Shown: one piece after another, positions 28,147 through 37,211 of the stretch
Layout: every line of letters starts with the position of its first letter
How positions within the stretch are numbered: the stretch's first letter is position 1
NCBI RefSeq assembly: GCF_030730865.1
Contig: NZ_JAVALZ010000006.1
Span: 83,164 to 147,163 of the forward strand
Length of the DNA stretch: 64,000 bases
Direction: 5' to 3'
From: Uliginosibacterium sp. 31-16
Lineage (GTDB): Bacteria > Pseudomonadota > Gammaproteobacteria > Burkholderiales > Rhodocyclaceae
Program-made: the position numbers and the translations under genes
Notes under the pieces: model-generated
What the model was told of the DNA's origin: nothing
Database searches by the model: none
The model's input: the letters and a program-made list of their open reading frames with translations, nothing else

Positions 28147-28530
28147 ATGAATCTCGAAAAAATCATTTTCGGTTTCTTCATCATCCTTGCCTGCACGCTG
28201 AATTTCGGCTTTGTCATCGGCGACATTGACCGCCCCGAACTGCACCACGCTTCCGAGCTGTTTGCGGCCATCATCGTCAATCTGATCGCCACGGTGCTGA
28301 AGTTCGGCGACCGCACCCATATCGGAGCCACCCATCTGGCGACGAGTCTGGTTGCGGTGCTGCAGTTGCTGGCCGCAAGCATCGTATGGATGTGGCAACT
28401 CCACATTACCGGTCAGCCCATGGATGGCCAGGTCATTTCCATCGTGGTTTCGCTGTCGGGTGGCGCTCTGCTGGCCAATTTCATCTCCGTAATCCTTCTG
28501 ATCGGCGAAACCCTCAAGCAAAGCCGCTGA
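28147..28530 (+). CDS. DUF6394-like small membrane protein
   Basis: A 127-residue protein with three to four membrane segments (about 6-28, 38-58, 68-88, 98-120). Loops contain IGDIDRPELHHASELFA and KFGDRTHIGATHLATS. It resembles a small family seen next to potassium channels in betaproteobacteria (DUF6394); the family name is recalled, not computed. It ends ten bases before the channel gene, so the two are likely made together. A regulatory or accessory subunit of the channel is a reasonable guess. Confidence 0.7.
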   Translation: MNLEKIIFGFFIILACTLNFGFVIGDIDRPELHHASELFAAIIVNLIATVLKFGDRTHIGATHLATSLVAVLQLLAASIVWMWQLHITGQPMDGQVISIVVSLSGGALLANFISVILLIGETLKQSR

Positions 28531-28540
28531 GGACGCAACC

Positions 28541-30235
28541 GTGGGGGACGTTCTCTTCATCGCACTGCGCCGGCTGCGCACGCCGCTGATCACCCTGATC
28601 CTGGCGTATGCCATATCCGTAGCCGGGCTGGTCGCCATACCCGGCGTAGATGCGCAGGGGCACCCTGCCTCCCTGGGCTTTTTCCACGCGTTCTATGTGG
28701 TGAGCTACACGGCCACCACCATCGGTTTCGGCGAACTGCCCTGGGTATTCTCCGACGCCCAGCGTGCCTGGATCACGTTCACGATCTACCTCTCGGTCAC
28801 CTGCTGGGCCTACGCACTGGGTAGCATTTTCGCGCTGGTGCAGGAGCCGGTGTTCCGCACAGCCGTTGCACGCAGCAATTTCGCCCGACGGGTCCGACGC
28901 CTCAACGAACCCTTTTACGTCATCGCCGGCTACGGCCAGAGCGGCACAGCCCTGGCTCATGCCTTTGATGAACTGCACACCCGCAGCGTATTGATCGAGC
29001 TGCGCCCTGAACGCGCTGCCCGCCCGGATGTGGAGGTTTATCAGGAGCCGCCTCTGGCTCTGTGTGCCGACGCACGCTGGCCGGACATCCTGACCGATGC
29101 CGGCATCATGCATCGCCGCTGCAAGGCCTTGATCGTGCAGGTAGGCGACGACGAGGCAGCTCAGGCCATCGCGATCGGAGCCAGTGCCCTGAATCCCGAT
29201 CTGACTGTGATCGCGCGGGTGCACAGCACACTCGCCCGCGCCAATCTCGACGGGTTCCCGAACATCACGGTGATCGACCCCTTCGAGACTTTCGCTGCCA
29301 ATCTCGAAATGGCACTCGCCACGCCTGCTGTGCTGTGGGTGGAGGAATGGCTCTCCAGCGTGCCCGGCAGCGCTTGTCCGGAGCCCCCTGTAGTTCCGAA
29401 AGGCCACTGGCTGATTCTCGGTTATGGCCGTTTCGGTCATGCCGTTGCCCGGGCCCTGACCCATACAGGAACCACCTGGACGGCCATTGACGCCAATGCA
29501 CGCCTGCCCGACGAACCGCACCTGCAGCACAGCGACAATTCCGTCGAAAGCCTGCACACGGCAGGCATCGAGCAGGCCGTCGGCATCGTCGCCGGCACCG
29601 ACCGCGACGCCATGAATCTGGCTCTCATCACGCGTGCCCGCAAACTCAAGCCGGGGTTGCATGTGATCATCCGCCAGAATCATGTGGCCGAACGCAGCCT
29701 GATCGAAGCGGCCCGTGCCCACCTGTGCTTCGTGAAATCCGAGATCATGGTGCGTGAGTGCCTGCAGTTGCTCGTTGCTCCGCTGCTCAACCGATTCCTG
29801 CTGCAAGTGCGCCGGAAAGGACCGCAGCTCGCCGAGCAGATCGCCGTACGCCTGCTCACCGAACTGGAGGAGCGCGTCCCGCACATCTGGGTTTTCAATG
29901 CCTATGCCTCATACCCGGGGCTACGCAACGCACTCGCCGGACAGACTGAGCACCCCCTGCTGTTGCGCGAACTCCTGATCAATCCGCTCGACCCCGCGCA
30001 AACGCTCAAGGCTGTACCCCTGCTGCTGCTCCGAGGCGACGAGGAAATCATGCTGCCCCCGCCGGCAACCGCCCTGCATTCGGGCGACCGGGTCCTGTTC
30101 GCCGGGCGTGGCGGCGTGGAAAGCCTGCAGCACCGCTTCCTCCTTGACCCCAGCCCGCTGGGATACGTACGCAGCGGCGTGGAACCCGCCCGCAGCTGGC
30201 TATTCCGGACACTGCAGGCACGTCAGACCAGATAA
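28541..30235 (+). CDS. Potassium channel protein with two RCK (TrkA-N) domains
   Basis: A 564-residue inner-membrane ion channel with two membrane helices (about 14-34 and 72-97) around a pore loop with TTIGFGEL (59-66), the K+ selectivity filter. The first RCK domain has FYVIAGYGQSGTALAHAF (NAD-binding G-x-G-x-x-G); a second has HWLILGYGRFGHAVARAL; TrkA-C-like regions follow. Each subunit thus supplies a full RCK pair, like Kch/GsuK channels. Start GTG at 28541 with AGGA nine bases upstream. The gene is inserted between the HAD and pcnB genes of a conserved block. Confidence 0.9.
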   Translation: MGDVLFIALRRLRTPLITLILAYAISVAGLVAIPGVDAQGHPASLGFFHAFYVVSYTATTIGFGELPWVFSDAQRAWITFTIYLSVTCWAYALGSIFALVQEPVFRTAVARSNFARRVRRLNEPFYVIAGYGQSGTALAHAFDELHTRSVLIELRPERAARPDVEVYQEPPLALCADARWPDILTDAGIMHRRCKALIVQVGDDEAAQAIAIGASALNPDLTVIARVHSTLARANLDGFPNITVIDPFETFAANLEMALATPAVLWVEEWLSSVPGSACPEPPVVPKGHWLILGYGRFGHAVARALTHTGTTWTAIDANARLPDEPHLQHSDNSVESLHTAGIEQAVGIVAGTDRDAMNLALITRARKLKPGLHVIIRQNHVAERSLIEAARAHLCFVKSEIMVRECLQLLVAPLLNRFLLQVRRKGPQLAEQIAVRLLTELEERVPHIWVFNAYASYPGLRNALAGQTEHPLLLRELLINPLDPAQTLKAVPLLLLRGDEEIMLPPPATALHSGDRVLFAGRGGVESLQHRFLLDPSPLGYVRSGVEPARSWLFRTLQARQTR

Positions 30236-30333
30236 TCCGCGAAGCCCGGGCTGCTGGCGGTATACTTCCGCCCTCGGGGCAGAAAGCCCTTCACTGAAAC
30301 CAGAATCGGGCCAAGGCCCCACACCACACAAGC

Positions 30334-31686
30334 ATGATCCGCAAACTGTTGCGCAAGGTGTTTACCAAGAAGACATCCGTCAGACCCAAGGCCGAAGGCG
30401 CGGTCATCCCGCTGGCCTCGCACGGCATTCGCCGCGAGATGGTCTCGCCCGCCGCGCGCAAGGTGTGCAGCGTGCTGCAGGAGGCAGGCTTCACCGCCTA
30501 CGTGGTCGGTGGCGCAGTGCGCGATCTGATCGCCCGCATCGACCCCAAGGATTTCGACGTCGCCACCAGCGCCACGCCGGAAGAGGTTCGCCACCTGTTC
30601 CGCCGCTCGCGCATTATCGGCCGGCGTTTCCGCATCGTGCATGTGATGAGCGGACCGGAAACGATTGAAGTCTCGACCTACCGCGCGCTGCACGACGACG
30701 ACACCGAGACAGACGAACATGGCCGCGTGCTGCACGACAACGTATGGGGCTGCATCGAAGACGACGCCACGCGACGCGACTTTACGGTCAATGCCCTGTT
30801 CTACGACCCGACGACCGAGACCGTGCTGGACTTCCACCACGGCGTAGCCGACCTGAAACAGAAGACCATGCGCGTAATCGGCGACCCGGCCACGCGTTAC
30901 CGCGAGGACCCGGTGCGCATGCTGCGCGCCGTGCGCCTGGCCGCCAAACTGGATCTGATTCTCGACCCTGCCGCCCGCAAGCCAATCCGCGAGATGGCCG
31001 GTCTGCTCGCCAATGTGCCGGCCGCCCGCCTCTTTGACGAGATGCTCAAGCTGCTCTCGTCCGGCTATGCGGTGGTGAGCCTCAAACGCCTGCGCGACGA
31101 AGGACTGCATCACGGCCTGCTGCCCTTGCTGGATGTGATCCTTGAGCAGCCGATGGGCGAAAAATTCGTATGGCTGGCGCTGGAAAACACCGACGCCCGG
31201 GTGCGCGCCGGCAAGCCGATTTCCCCCGGCTTCCTGTTTGCCTGCCTGCTCTGGCATGAAGTACTGAGCAACTGGACGGCCCGCAAGGCCACCAAGCAGC
31301 ATTCACAACCGGCACTGTTCGAAGCCATGGATGAAGTGCTCGCCTCCCAGGCCCAGAAACTCGCCATCACCCGCCGAATTGCGGGCGACATCACCGAGAT
31401 CTGGGCGCTGCAACCGCGCTTCGAGAAGCGTGCGGGCAAGGCCCCGTTCCGCCTGATCGAGCAGCCGCGTTTCCGCGCCGGCTATGACTTCCTGCGCCTG
31501 CGCGCAGAATCCGGCGAGATCAACATGGAGCTGCCGGACTGGTGGGATGAATTCGCCAGCACCAACACTGATGCACGCGAAGCCATGTTGGTACCCGAAA
31601 AGAAAGGCGATGGCGCTGCCCGCAAACGCCGCCGCCCGCGCAAGAAGCCGGCTGGCGCCTCTTCTGACAGCACGGCGGGAGAATAA
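30334..31686 (+). CDS. pcnB: Poly(A) polymerase I
   Basis: Adds poly(A) tails to RNA 3' ends, marking them for decay. The 450-residue protein of the tRNA-nucleotidyltransferase superfamily has GGAVRDLI (59-65), catalytic carboxylates in KDFDVATSA (72-80), RRDFTVNALFYDP, the RNA-binding DPVRMLRAVRLAAKL, and a strongly basic C-terminal tail (KRRRPRKKP). The length and tail distinguish PcnB from CCA-adding enzyme. A TATACT at 30261-30266 could be a -10 box. folK begins five bases after the stop. Confidence 0.94.
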   Translation: MIRKLLRKVFTKKTSVRPKAEGAVIPLASHGIRREMVSPAARKVCSVLQEAGFTAYVVGGAVRDLIARIDPKDFDVATSATPEEVRHLFRRSRIIGRRFRIVHVMSGPETIEVSTYRALHDDDTETDEHGRVLHDNVWGCIEDDATRRDFTVNALFYDPTTETVLDFHHGVADLKQKTMRVIGDPATRYREDPVRMLRAVRLAAKLDLILDPAARKPIREMAGLLANVPAARLFDEMLKLLSSGYAVVSLKRLRDEGLHHGLLPLLDVILEQPMGEKFVWLALENTDARVRAGKPISPGFLFACLLWHEVLSNWTARKATKQHSQPALFEAMDEVLASQAQKLAITRRIAGDITEIWALQPRFEKRAGKAPFRLIEQPRFRAGYDFLRLRAESGEINMELPDWWDEFASTNTDAREAMLVPEKKGDGAARKRRRPRKKPAGASSDSTAGE

Positions 31687-31691
31687 GCACA

Positions 31692-32183
31692 GTGGCCGTT
31701 CTCGCATGGGTTGGCCTCGGCGCCAACCTGGGTGACCCTGTCGCCACCGTGCGCGAAGCCCTCGCGGCACTCGGCAATTTGCCGGAAAGCCGCGTCATGG
31801 CGCGCTCCAGTCTTTATCGCACCGCCCCAGTCGGCCCTGGCACGGAAGGTCAGCCCGATTACATCAATGCCGTCGCCGCGCTGGACACTACACTGGCTCC
31901 GACCGAACTGCTCGACGCCCTGCTCGCTCTGGAGAAAGCTTTCGGCCGCCAGCGCAGCGCCCGCAATGCCGCGCGCACCCTGGATCTGGACCTGCTGCTC
32001 TACGGCCACGAGATTCTCGACGCCCCCGGCCTGCACCTGCCGCACCCGCGCATGCATGAACGTGCGTTCGTGCTGATTCCGCTGTGCGAGCTTGCCCCCG
32101 AAACCCGCATCCCCGGGCGCGGTCCGGCACTGGAATTGCTCGACACACTGCCCGACGCGCATATCGCGCGCATCGCTGACTGA
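31692..32183 (+). CDS. folK: 2-amino-4-hydroxy-6-hydroxymethyldihydropteridine pyrophosphokinase
   Basis: Transfers pyrophosphate from ATP to 6-hydroxymethyl-dihydropterin in folate synthesis. The 163-residue protein has WVGLGANLGDP, the pterin/ATP-binding GRQRSARNAARTLDLDLLLYG and LPHPRMHERAFVLIPLCEL, the family signature. It starts with GTG at 31692, five bases after pcnB, as in enterobacteria and betaproteobacteria where pcnB-folK(-panB) are linked. Confidence 0.96.
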   Translation: MAVLAWVGLGANLGDPVATVREALAALGNLPESRVMARSSLYRTAPVGPGTEGQPDYINAVAALDTTLAPTELLDALLALEKAFGRQRSARNAARTLDLDLLLYGHEILDAPGLHLPHPRMHERAFVLIPLCELAPETRIPGRGPALELLDTLPDAHIARIAD

Positions 32184-32197
32184 AGAAGGAGACCTGC

Positions 32198-32539
32198 ATG
32201 CCCGTGTGGTTGCAAACTGGCGGCCTGCTCGTCGCCTCCAATGTGTTCATGACTTTCGCCTGGTACGGGCATCTGAAGCACCTGCAGAACCGGCCATGGA
32301 TCATCGCGGCCTTCATTGCCTGGGGCATCGCCCTGTTCGAGTATCTGCTGCAGGTCCCGGCAAATCGCATCGGTGCACAGGAACTTTCACTCGGCCAGCT
32401 CAAGATCATGCAGGAGGCGATCACGCTGGCCGTGTTCGTACCTTTTGCCGTGTTCTACATGGATCAGCCGCTCAAGCTTGATTACCTGTGGGCTACCCTC
32501 TGCATGCTGGGCGCGGTGTATTTCATTTTCCGCGGCTGA
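32198..32539 (+). CDS. DUF486 (DMT-like) small membrane protein
   Basis: A 113-residue protein with four membrane segments and conserved MTFAWYGHL, WIIAAFIAWGIALFEYLLQVPANRIG and FAVFYMDQPLKLDYLWA, which is the DUF486 family, distantly like small drug/metabolite transporters. AGGAG precedes the start. It lies 14 bases after folK and is probably in the operon. The role is unknown. Confidence 0.88.
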   Translation: MPVWLQTGGLLVASNVFMTFAWYGHLKHLQNRPWIIAAFIAWGIALFEYLLQVPANRIGAQELSLGQLKIMQEAITLAVFVPFAVFYMDQPLKLDYLWATLCMLGAVYFIFRG

Positions 32540-32630
32540 GCCTCAGGCCTCCGCTGAGAGGATTCCAGCTGCCATCCTTGCCGAAGTCCGCCCTACAATA
32601 TCGCTACACATCGCAGGCACTTGAAACTCC

Positions 32631-33266
32631 ATGCTCGAAAAAGCCCAATACATCGTCGTTGAAGGTCCCATCGGTGCCGGCAAGACCAGTCTGGCACGAC
32701 GCCTGGCGCAACGCATGAACGGTAATCTGGTGCTGGAACAACCGGAGATGAACCCCTTCCTTGGCCGCTTCTATGCCGAACGCGAACGCTGGGCACTGGC
32801 CACCCAGATCGAGTTTCTGTTCCAGCGCGCCGACCTGCTCGGCCAGGCAGCCGAGCGCCTGAATGCGGGGCATCGCGTGGTGGGCGATTTCATTCTCGAG
32901 AAAGATCCGCTGTTTGCCAGCCTGAATCTGACGGAGGATGAAGCCCGGCTCTACGAGCGCGTCTTTGAACAACTGCGCCCGGCTCCGCTCAAACCGGATC
33001 TGGTGATCTATCTGCAGGCCCAACCGGAAACCCTGATCGAGCGTGTACGCAAGCGCGGGCTGGATGCCGAGCGCAAGATCACCGAAGGCTACCTGGCCAC
33101 CGTATCCGAGCGCTACGCGCGCTTCTTCCACGATTTTGAGGCCGCGCCGCTCTTCGTGATCAATGCCGAGGTGCTGAACCCGGTGGAAGAAGACGACGAC
33201 TTCGAACTGATCCTGCAACGTCTGCTGGCCATGCGTGGGTATCGCGAATACTTCAGCTACGCTTGA
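32631..33266 (+). CDS. Deoxynucleoside kinase (deoxyadenosine/deoxyguanosine kinase type)
   Basis: A 211-residue salvage kinase. P-loop VVEGPIGAGKTSLA (9-22), substrate-binding EQPEMNPFLGRFY, the DRS-like motif replaced by VVGDFILEKD, and a lid with RVRKRGLDAERKI. The family phosphorylates deoxynucleosides with ATP. The position between folK and panB is typical of betaproteobacteria. Confidence 0.9.
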   Translation: MLEKAQYIVVEGPIGAGKTSLARRLAQRMNGNLVLEQPEMNPFLGRFYAERERWALATQIEFLFQRADLLGQAAERLNAGHRVVGDFILEKDPLFASLNLTEDEARLYERVFEQLRPAPLKPDLVIYLQAQPETLIERVRKRGLDAERKITEGYLATVSERYARFFHDFEAAPLFVINAEVLNPVEEDDDFELILQRLLAMRGYREYFSYA

Positions 33267-33396
33267 ACCCGGCCTCACGGGGCTGCATTTCAATCCATAC
33301 CTCCATAAAAACACTGGATACTCCGCTCACACAGATTGGCGGACAATTCGCTCCCACCGCGGGCGATCCTGATCGCCCCACTGCACAGGAGTTGCC

Positions 33397-34212
33397 ATGA
33401 GCTACCTCGCCAACACCAAACCCGTCACCCTTACCAGCCTCGCGGCCATGCGTCAGAACGGCGAGAAGATCGCCATGCTCACGGCTTACGACGCGAGTTT
33501 CGCTGCGCTATGCGAACGCAATGGCGTGGATGTGCTGCTGATCGGCGATTCGCTGGGCAATACGGTGCAAGGACAGAAAAGCACCCTGCCGGTAACGATG
33601 GATCACATGGTCTATCACACCGAATGTGTTGCTCGTGCCGCCCAGCGCGCCTGGGTGATCGCCGACCTGCCCTTTGCCAGCTATCAGGAAAGCCCGGCCC
33701 AGGCTCTGCGCAATGCGGCACGCCTGATGGCAGCAGGCGCGCAGATGGTGAAGCTGGAAGGCGGCGCGTACATGGCCGAGACGGTGCGTTTCCTCGTTGA
33801 GCGTGGCGTGCCGGTGTGCGCCCACATCGGCTTGACGCCGCAATCGGTGCACCAGCTCGGCGGTTACCGCGTGCAGGGCAAGACCGAAGCCTCCGCCACG
33901 CAGATGAAAGCCGACGCACTGGCTCTGGAGGCCGCCGGCGCAGCCATGGTCGTACTGGAAATGGTCCCGGCGACATTGGCCGCCGAGCTCACAAAATCCC
34001 TCACCAGCATGGCCACCATCGGCATCGGCGCGGGCAAGGACTGTGACGGTCAGGTGCTGGTGCTGCACGACATGCTGGGCATTTACCCCGGCAAGGTCGC
34101 ACGCTTCGTGAAGAACTTCATGGAAGGAGCGGCCAGCATTGACGCGGCCGTGGCGGCTTATTCTGCCGCCGTAAAGGGTGGCAGCTTCCCGGCGCCGGAA
34201 CACACCTACTGA
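33397..34212 (+). CDS. panB: 3-methyl-2-oxobutanoate hydroxymethyltransferase
   Basis: First committed step of pantothenate synthesis: makes ketopantoate from alpha-ketoisovalerate and methylene-tetrahydrofolate. The 271-residue TIM-barrel has [19 protein letters not shown] (metal-binding Asp), [28 protein letters not shown] and [20 protein letters not shown] with the catalytic Glu region. All key residues are present. panC is not adjacent. An inverted repeat follows the stop. Confidence 0.97.
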   Translation: MSYLANTKPVTLTSLAAMRQNGEKIAMLTAYDASFAALCERNGVDVLLIGDSLGNTVQGQKSTLPVTMDHMVYHTECVARAAQRAWVIADLPFASYQESPAQALRNAARLMAAGAQMVKLEGGAYMAETVRFLVERGVPVCAHIGLTPQSVHQLGGYRVQGKTEASATQMKADALALEAAGAAMVVLEMVPATLAAELTKSLTSMATIGIGAGKDCDGQVLVLHDMLGIYPGKVARFVKNFMEGAASIDAAVAAYSAAVKGGSFPAPEHTY

Positions 34213-34233
34213 TGAGGGATATGTGCGGTGATG

Positions 34234-34257
34234 GTGACAGGTCGCCTGACCTGTCAC
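34234..34257. terminator. Hairpin between convergent panB and J-domain genes
   Basis: Perfect 10-bp stem GTGACAGGTC/GACCTGTCAC with loop GCCT (34244-34247). It lacks a T-tract on either strand. Its position between convergent genes suggests a terminator-like role for both. Confidence 0.45.
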
Positions 34258-34266
34258 TATCGCCCG

Positions 34267-35511
34267 TCACGCCCCGCACAAGGTCCGGATGTAGTCAGCC
34301 ACCTTGCGCAACCGCTCCGGCTTGAATGAACCATCCGGCTCGTCACGCGTGACGAAGAGATTCACGCCGGCATCAAAACCGTTCTCTGCATACCAGGCCT
34401 GCTGCGCTTGCCAGCGTGTGCGCAGACTCTCGTCCTCGCCATGCGCCAGATGCTCCCACAGCAGAGGCTGGCCATCCTTGTCCTGCACGGTGAAGCTCGG
34501 TGAATGCGCGCCACCCGGCAAAGGCTGAAGATAGGCACAGGTCAGCCCGGCTTCATCCAGCAAACGCGCAATTTCCAATTCGGCCGGGCTGCAAACCCGC
34601 CCCCCGCCTTTGTTTTCAGGCATATCGCTCGTAGACTCAATAACGACGGGAGTCTCCACACTGGGCGGCTGCACAGGTCCGCCAGGAGCCGCTGTCGAAG
34701 CAGGCGCCGCAGCAGGAGCATTGCCAAGCAAACGCGCGTCGAGCTCCTGCTGGAGGCGCTGCAACTCGCTCTCGGTGCGAGCAATGTCGCGCTGGATACC
34801 CGCTTCGATGACGCGCAATTTGTCTTCACCGCGGGCTTCGGCCTCTTCCACGGTTTTGAAGAGGCGATACAGTCCGGAATCACGCAAGGTGGCCGTTGCC
34901 TGACTGATCTCGCCAATCTGCTCGCGCACCCGTGACATCAGGCGGATGGTCCGGATCAGGCGCGTGGCCGCATCATCCTCGCCCGGCTGGGCACGCATCT
35001 GGTATTCGTCGATCAGGGCCTGGATGGTGTGCACATGACCATCCCGATAAGCCACGTTGATGCGCGACATGATCTCGTCGCGCAGGCCGCGGTCATCGTC
35101 ATCGCCGGCGCGATCCGGGTGCACGATCCGGGCCGCCATTCGGTAGAACTTGCGCAGATCTTCGGTCGGCGAGAACTCCTCATTGCCCAGATCCACATCG
35201 ATTGCGCGGGCGGCATCCGCACTGGCCCGTGCCTGTGTTGTCGCCGCCTTGGCCGCAGCCTGACGCGACGGGTCACGCGGGGCCAGACGGACCCGCACGC
35301 GTGCGATGTCCGCGCGCAATTCATCCAGCCGGGCGTACAGATCCCCCACTCGGCGCCAGTAACGCAGCTTGAAAGCCGCCAACGCGTTCTGCAGGGTGAC
35401 GTATTCGGTCTGCACTTCGGCATAGCGCTCTTCGAGCACCTCAAGCTGCTGCAGCTTGCCATCGAGCTCGAGTTGCTCGGGGGCCGGTTTATCGCGATTC
35501 AGCCACTGGAA
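34267..35511 (-). CDS. Coiled-coil protein with internal J-domain-like segment
   Basis: A 415-residue cytoplasmic protein (GTG start at 35514-35512). An N-terminal coiled coil (about 12-80) and a charged Ala-rich linker come first. A J-like segment follows, LRKFYRMAARIVHPDRAGD (about 119-137), carrying the HPD tripeptide needed to stimulate DnaK. A second coiled coil (about 195-260), a Pro/Ala linker (about 263-295) and a C-terminal globular domain complete it. The J segment is internal, as in specialised co-chaperones. GGAGGGG lies eight bases before the start. The TGA of the ankyrin gene abuts its GTG, so translation is coupled. The function is not known. Confidence 0.8.
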   Translation of the reverse strand, partial: FQWLNRDKPAPEQLELDGKLQQLEVLEERYAEVQTEYVTLQNALAAFKLRYWRRVGDLYARLDELRADIARVRVRLAPRDPSRQAAAKAATTQARASADAARAIDVDLGNEEFSPTEDLRKFYRMAARIVHPDRAGDDDDRGLRDEIMSRINVAYRDGHVHTIQALIDEYQMRAQPGEDDAATRLIRTIRLMSRVREQIGEISQATATLRDSGLYRLFKTVEEAEARGEDKLRVIEAGIQRDIARTESELQRLQQELDARLLGNAPAAAPASTAAPGGPVQPPSVETPVVIESTSDMPENKGGGRVCSPAELEIARLLDEAGLTCAYLQPLPGGAHSPSFTVQDKDGQPLLWEHLAHGEDESLRTRWQAQQAWYAENGFDAGVNLFVTRDEPDGSFKPERLRKVADYIRTLCGA

Positions 35512-35514
35512 CAC

Positions 35515-36777
35515 TCAGCAAACCCCTCCGGTCAGACGTTCGCGATAGGCTCGCACCAGATGCGGGCGATTTTCTGCGCCGAGCATCTCGGCCAGCCAGT
35601 CGCTGAGAACCAGCAAACTTTTGCTGCCCAGCGGAAATTCCGCCAGCAGATTGAGCAAAAAGGCCCGTAATTCAGCATAGGCGGCAGGCTGACAGGTGAT
35701 GTACTGATCATCGAGATGACTGAACACACCCTCCCCCGCTTCGCCGCGCTGAGCGCGCTGCAGCAGGGCCGCCAGCTGGGAATCATCGCAACGCTCAGCC
35801 AGCTGCAGTGCGCTCTCGCCACTGCCTGCCTCGACGAGCGCCGGATTGGCTCCATAGCAAAGCAGCATTGCTGCCGCTGCCGCATGGTCATTGATGACGG
35901 CATAGTGCAGCGGCGACATGCGTGTTGTAAGACCTTCGAGTTCGCAACAATCCTGTGCGTCCGGATCTGCCCCCGCCGCCAGCAGCACCTCCAGCGCCGC
36001 AGCGCAACCACGCGCGGCTGCGTAATGCAGGGGCGTCCGCAAATCGGCAGCGCAAACATCGCGCTCCGCCCCTGCTTTCAGCAGCAAGCGGACAATTTCC
36101 GCCCGATTATTCAACGCAGCCACATGCAAGGCGCCATTGCCGCCATAAGCGCCTAGCTGATCATCGTAGGAGTGCCAGCGGGCCTGTGCTTCAATATCCG
36201 CTCCGGCGTTGAGCAAGGCCGCCACCAGAGCCTCCTGTCCATGCGCCGCGGCAAACTGTAAAGCCGTCTCGCCCCCGGCCGGCAGACAGGCATCTGGGTC
36301 AGCTCCTGCAGAAAGCAGGCAGAGGGCCACGTCCTCACGCGCCAGCTCCGCCGCAATCAGCAAAGGCGTCGCACCAGGCAGCCCTCCCTCTTCAGCACAA
36401 CGGGCATCCAGCGGCGCACAAAGCTCGATCAACAGGGCAACACAAGAGGCGGAACCATTACGTGCAGCCACATGCAGAAGCTGCTGCCCGTCCTCCGCTG
36501 AGCGGTATTCCGGTAGCCCCGGATGTTCATGCAATAAACGCCCCAAACCCGCCAGATCATCACGCTCAATCAATGTCCGTGCCTCGGCATGACGAGCCGC
36601 CTGATCTGCTGTCAGCAGCTCACCACCAGCAGCCATCTCACGCCACAGGATTGCCAGGCCACGATTGACGAACCCGGCCGAGTCCTGCACGACCACAAGC
36701 GCCTGTCGCTCCGGAGGCAAAGCCAGTGCGCCGGCAGACGACAGTGCAATGGATTGGGAGCTGGATTCGATATTCAT
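35515..36777 (-). CDS. Ankyrin-repeat protein
   Basis: A 420-residue protein. A 65-residue N-terminal part precedes about seven ankyrin repeats (about 70-330) with typical LLHVAARNGSASCVALLIE, ATPLLIAAELAREDVALCLL, ALQFAAAHGQEALVAALLNA, ALHVAALNNRAEIVRLLLKA, PLHYAAARGCAAALEVLLAA and PLHYAVINDHAAAAAML units. The C-terminal 90 residues are helical. No signal peptide or membrane segment is visible. Start 36777 (MNIESSSQ) is chosen; ATG 36801 is an alternative, and neither has a good ribosome-binding site. Its stop touches the J-domain gene's start. Confidence 0.87.
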   Translation of the reverse strand: MNIESSSQSIALSSAGALALPPERQALVVVQDSAGFVNRGLAILWREMAAGGELLTADQAARHAEARTLIERDDLAGLGRLLHEHPGLPEYRSAEDGQQLLHVAARNGSASCVALLIELCAPLDARCAEEGGLPGATPLLIAAELAREDVALCLLSAGADPDACLPAGGETALQFAAAHGQEALVAALLNAGADIEAQARWHSYDDQLGAYGGNGALHVAALNNRAEIVRLLLKAGAERDVCAADLRTPLHYAAARGCAAALEVLLAAGADPDAQDCCELEGLTTRMSPLHYAVINDHAAAAAMLLCYGANPALVEAGSGESALQLAERCDDSQLAALLQRAQRGEAGEGVFSHLDDQYITCQPAAYAELRAFLLNLLAEFPLGSKSLLVLSDWLAEMLGAENRPHLVRAYRERLTGGVC

Positions 36778-36888
36778 GAGAAGTGACGGTAACGCAGGCA
36801 TTCAACACGGCAACCGTCGTATTGTGCGGTAAAAACCGGCATCCGGCGCAGCGCACCTAAAGGCAGAAGAAATTCCGCGCTGAAAAGC

Positions 36889-36916
36889 AAAAAGGCCGGT
36901 CTTTCGACCGGCCTTT
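36889..36916 (-). terminator. Intrinsic terminator after tRNA-Arg (ACG)
   Basis: Eleven-bp stem AAAGGCCGGTC/GACCGGCCTTT, loop 36902-36905, followed on the minus strand by TTTTTGCTTTT. Confidence 0.88.
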
Positions 36917-36927
36917 CCACTTGAAAC

Positions 36928-37004
36928 TGGTACACCCAGAGCGATTCGAACGCCCGACCCCCTGGTTCGTAGCCAGGTACTCTATCCAGCTGAGCTATGG
37001 GTGC
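36928..37004 (-). tRNA. tRNA-Arg (ACG)
   Basis: 77 bases. Acceptor GCACCCA/TGGGTGT, discriminator A and encoded CCA (36930-36928). Anticodon arm CCTGG-CTACGAA-CCAGG gives ACG, whose first base is read as inosine after editing. T-loop GTTCGAATC. Confidence 0.97.
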
Positions 37005-37072
37005 AAAAACAGAAGCGGAATTATGAACAACTTTCCCGTTTTCTGCAACACCTTTCGATGTTTTTTTCTTTA

Positions 37073-37165
37073 TGGCGGAGAGCAAGGGATTCGAACCCTC
37101 GAGACAGGTTTTGCCCGTCTGCTCCCTTAGCAGGGGAGTGCCTTCGACCACTCGGCCAACTCTCC
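37073..37165 (-). tRNA. tRNA-Ser (GCT)
   Basis: 93-base class II tRNA. Acceptor GGAGAGT/GCTCTCC, discriminator G and encoded CCA. Anticodon arm CTCCC-CTGCTAA-GGGAG gives GCT. Long variable arm CAGACGGGCAAAACCTGTCTC. It lies 47 bases behind lysC and 69 before tRNA-Arg, so the three may share a transcript. Confidence 0.97.
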
Positions 37166-37211
37166 GCAAAGAGGGCGCATTCTAGCCGCCCTCCTGCCCC
37201 TCGTCAATCTC

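Noticed and set aside
28514..31302. Minus-strand frames of 456 and 359 codons opposite the channel and pcnB
   Set aside because: The plus-strand products have pore, RCK and nucleotidyltransferase motifs; the antisense frames have none.
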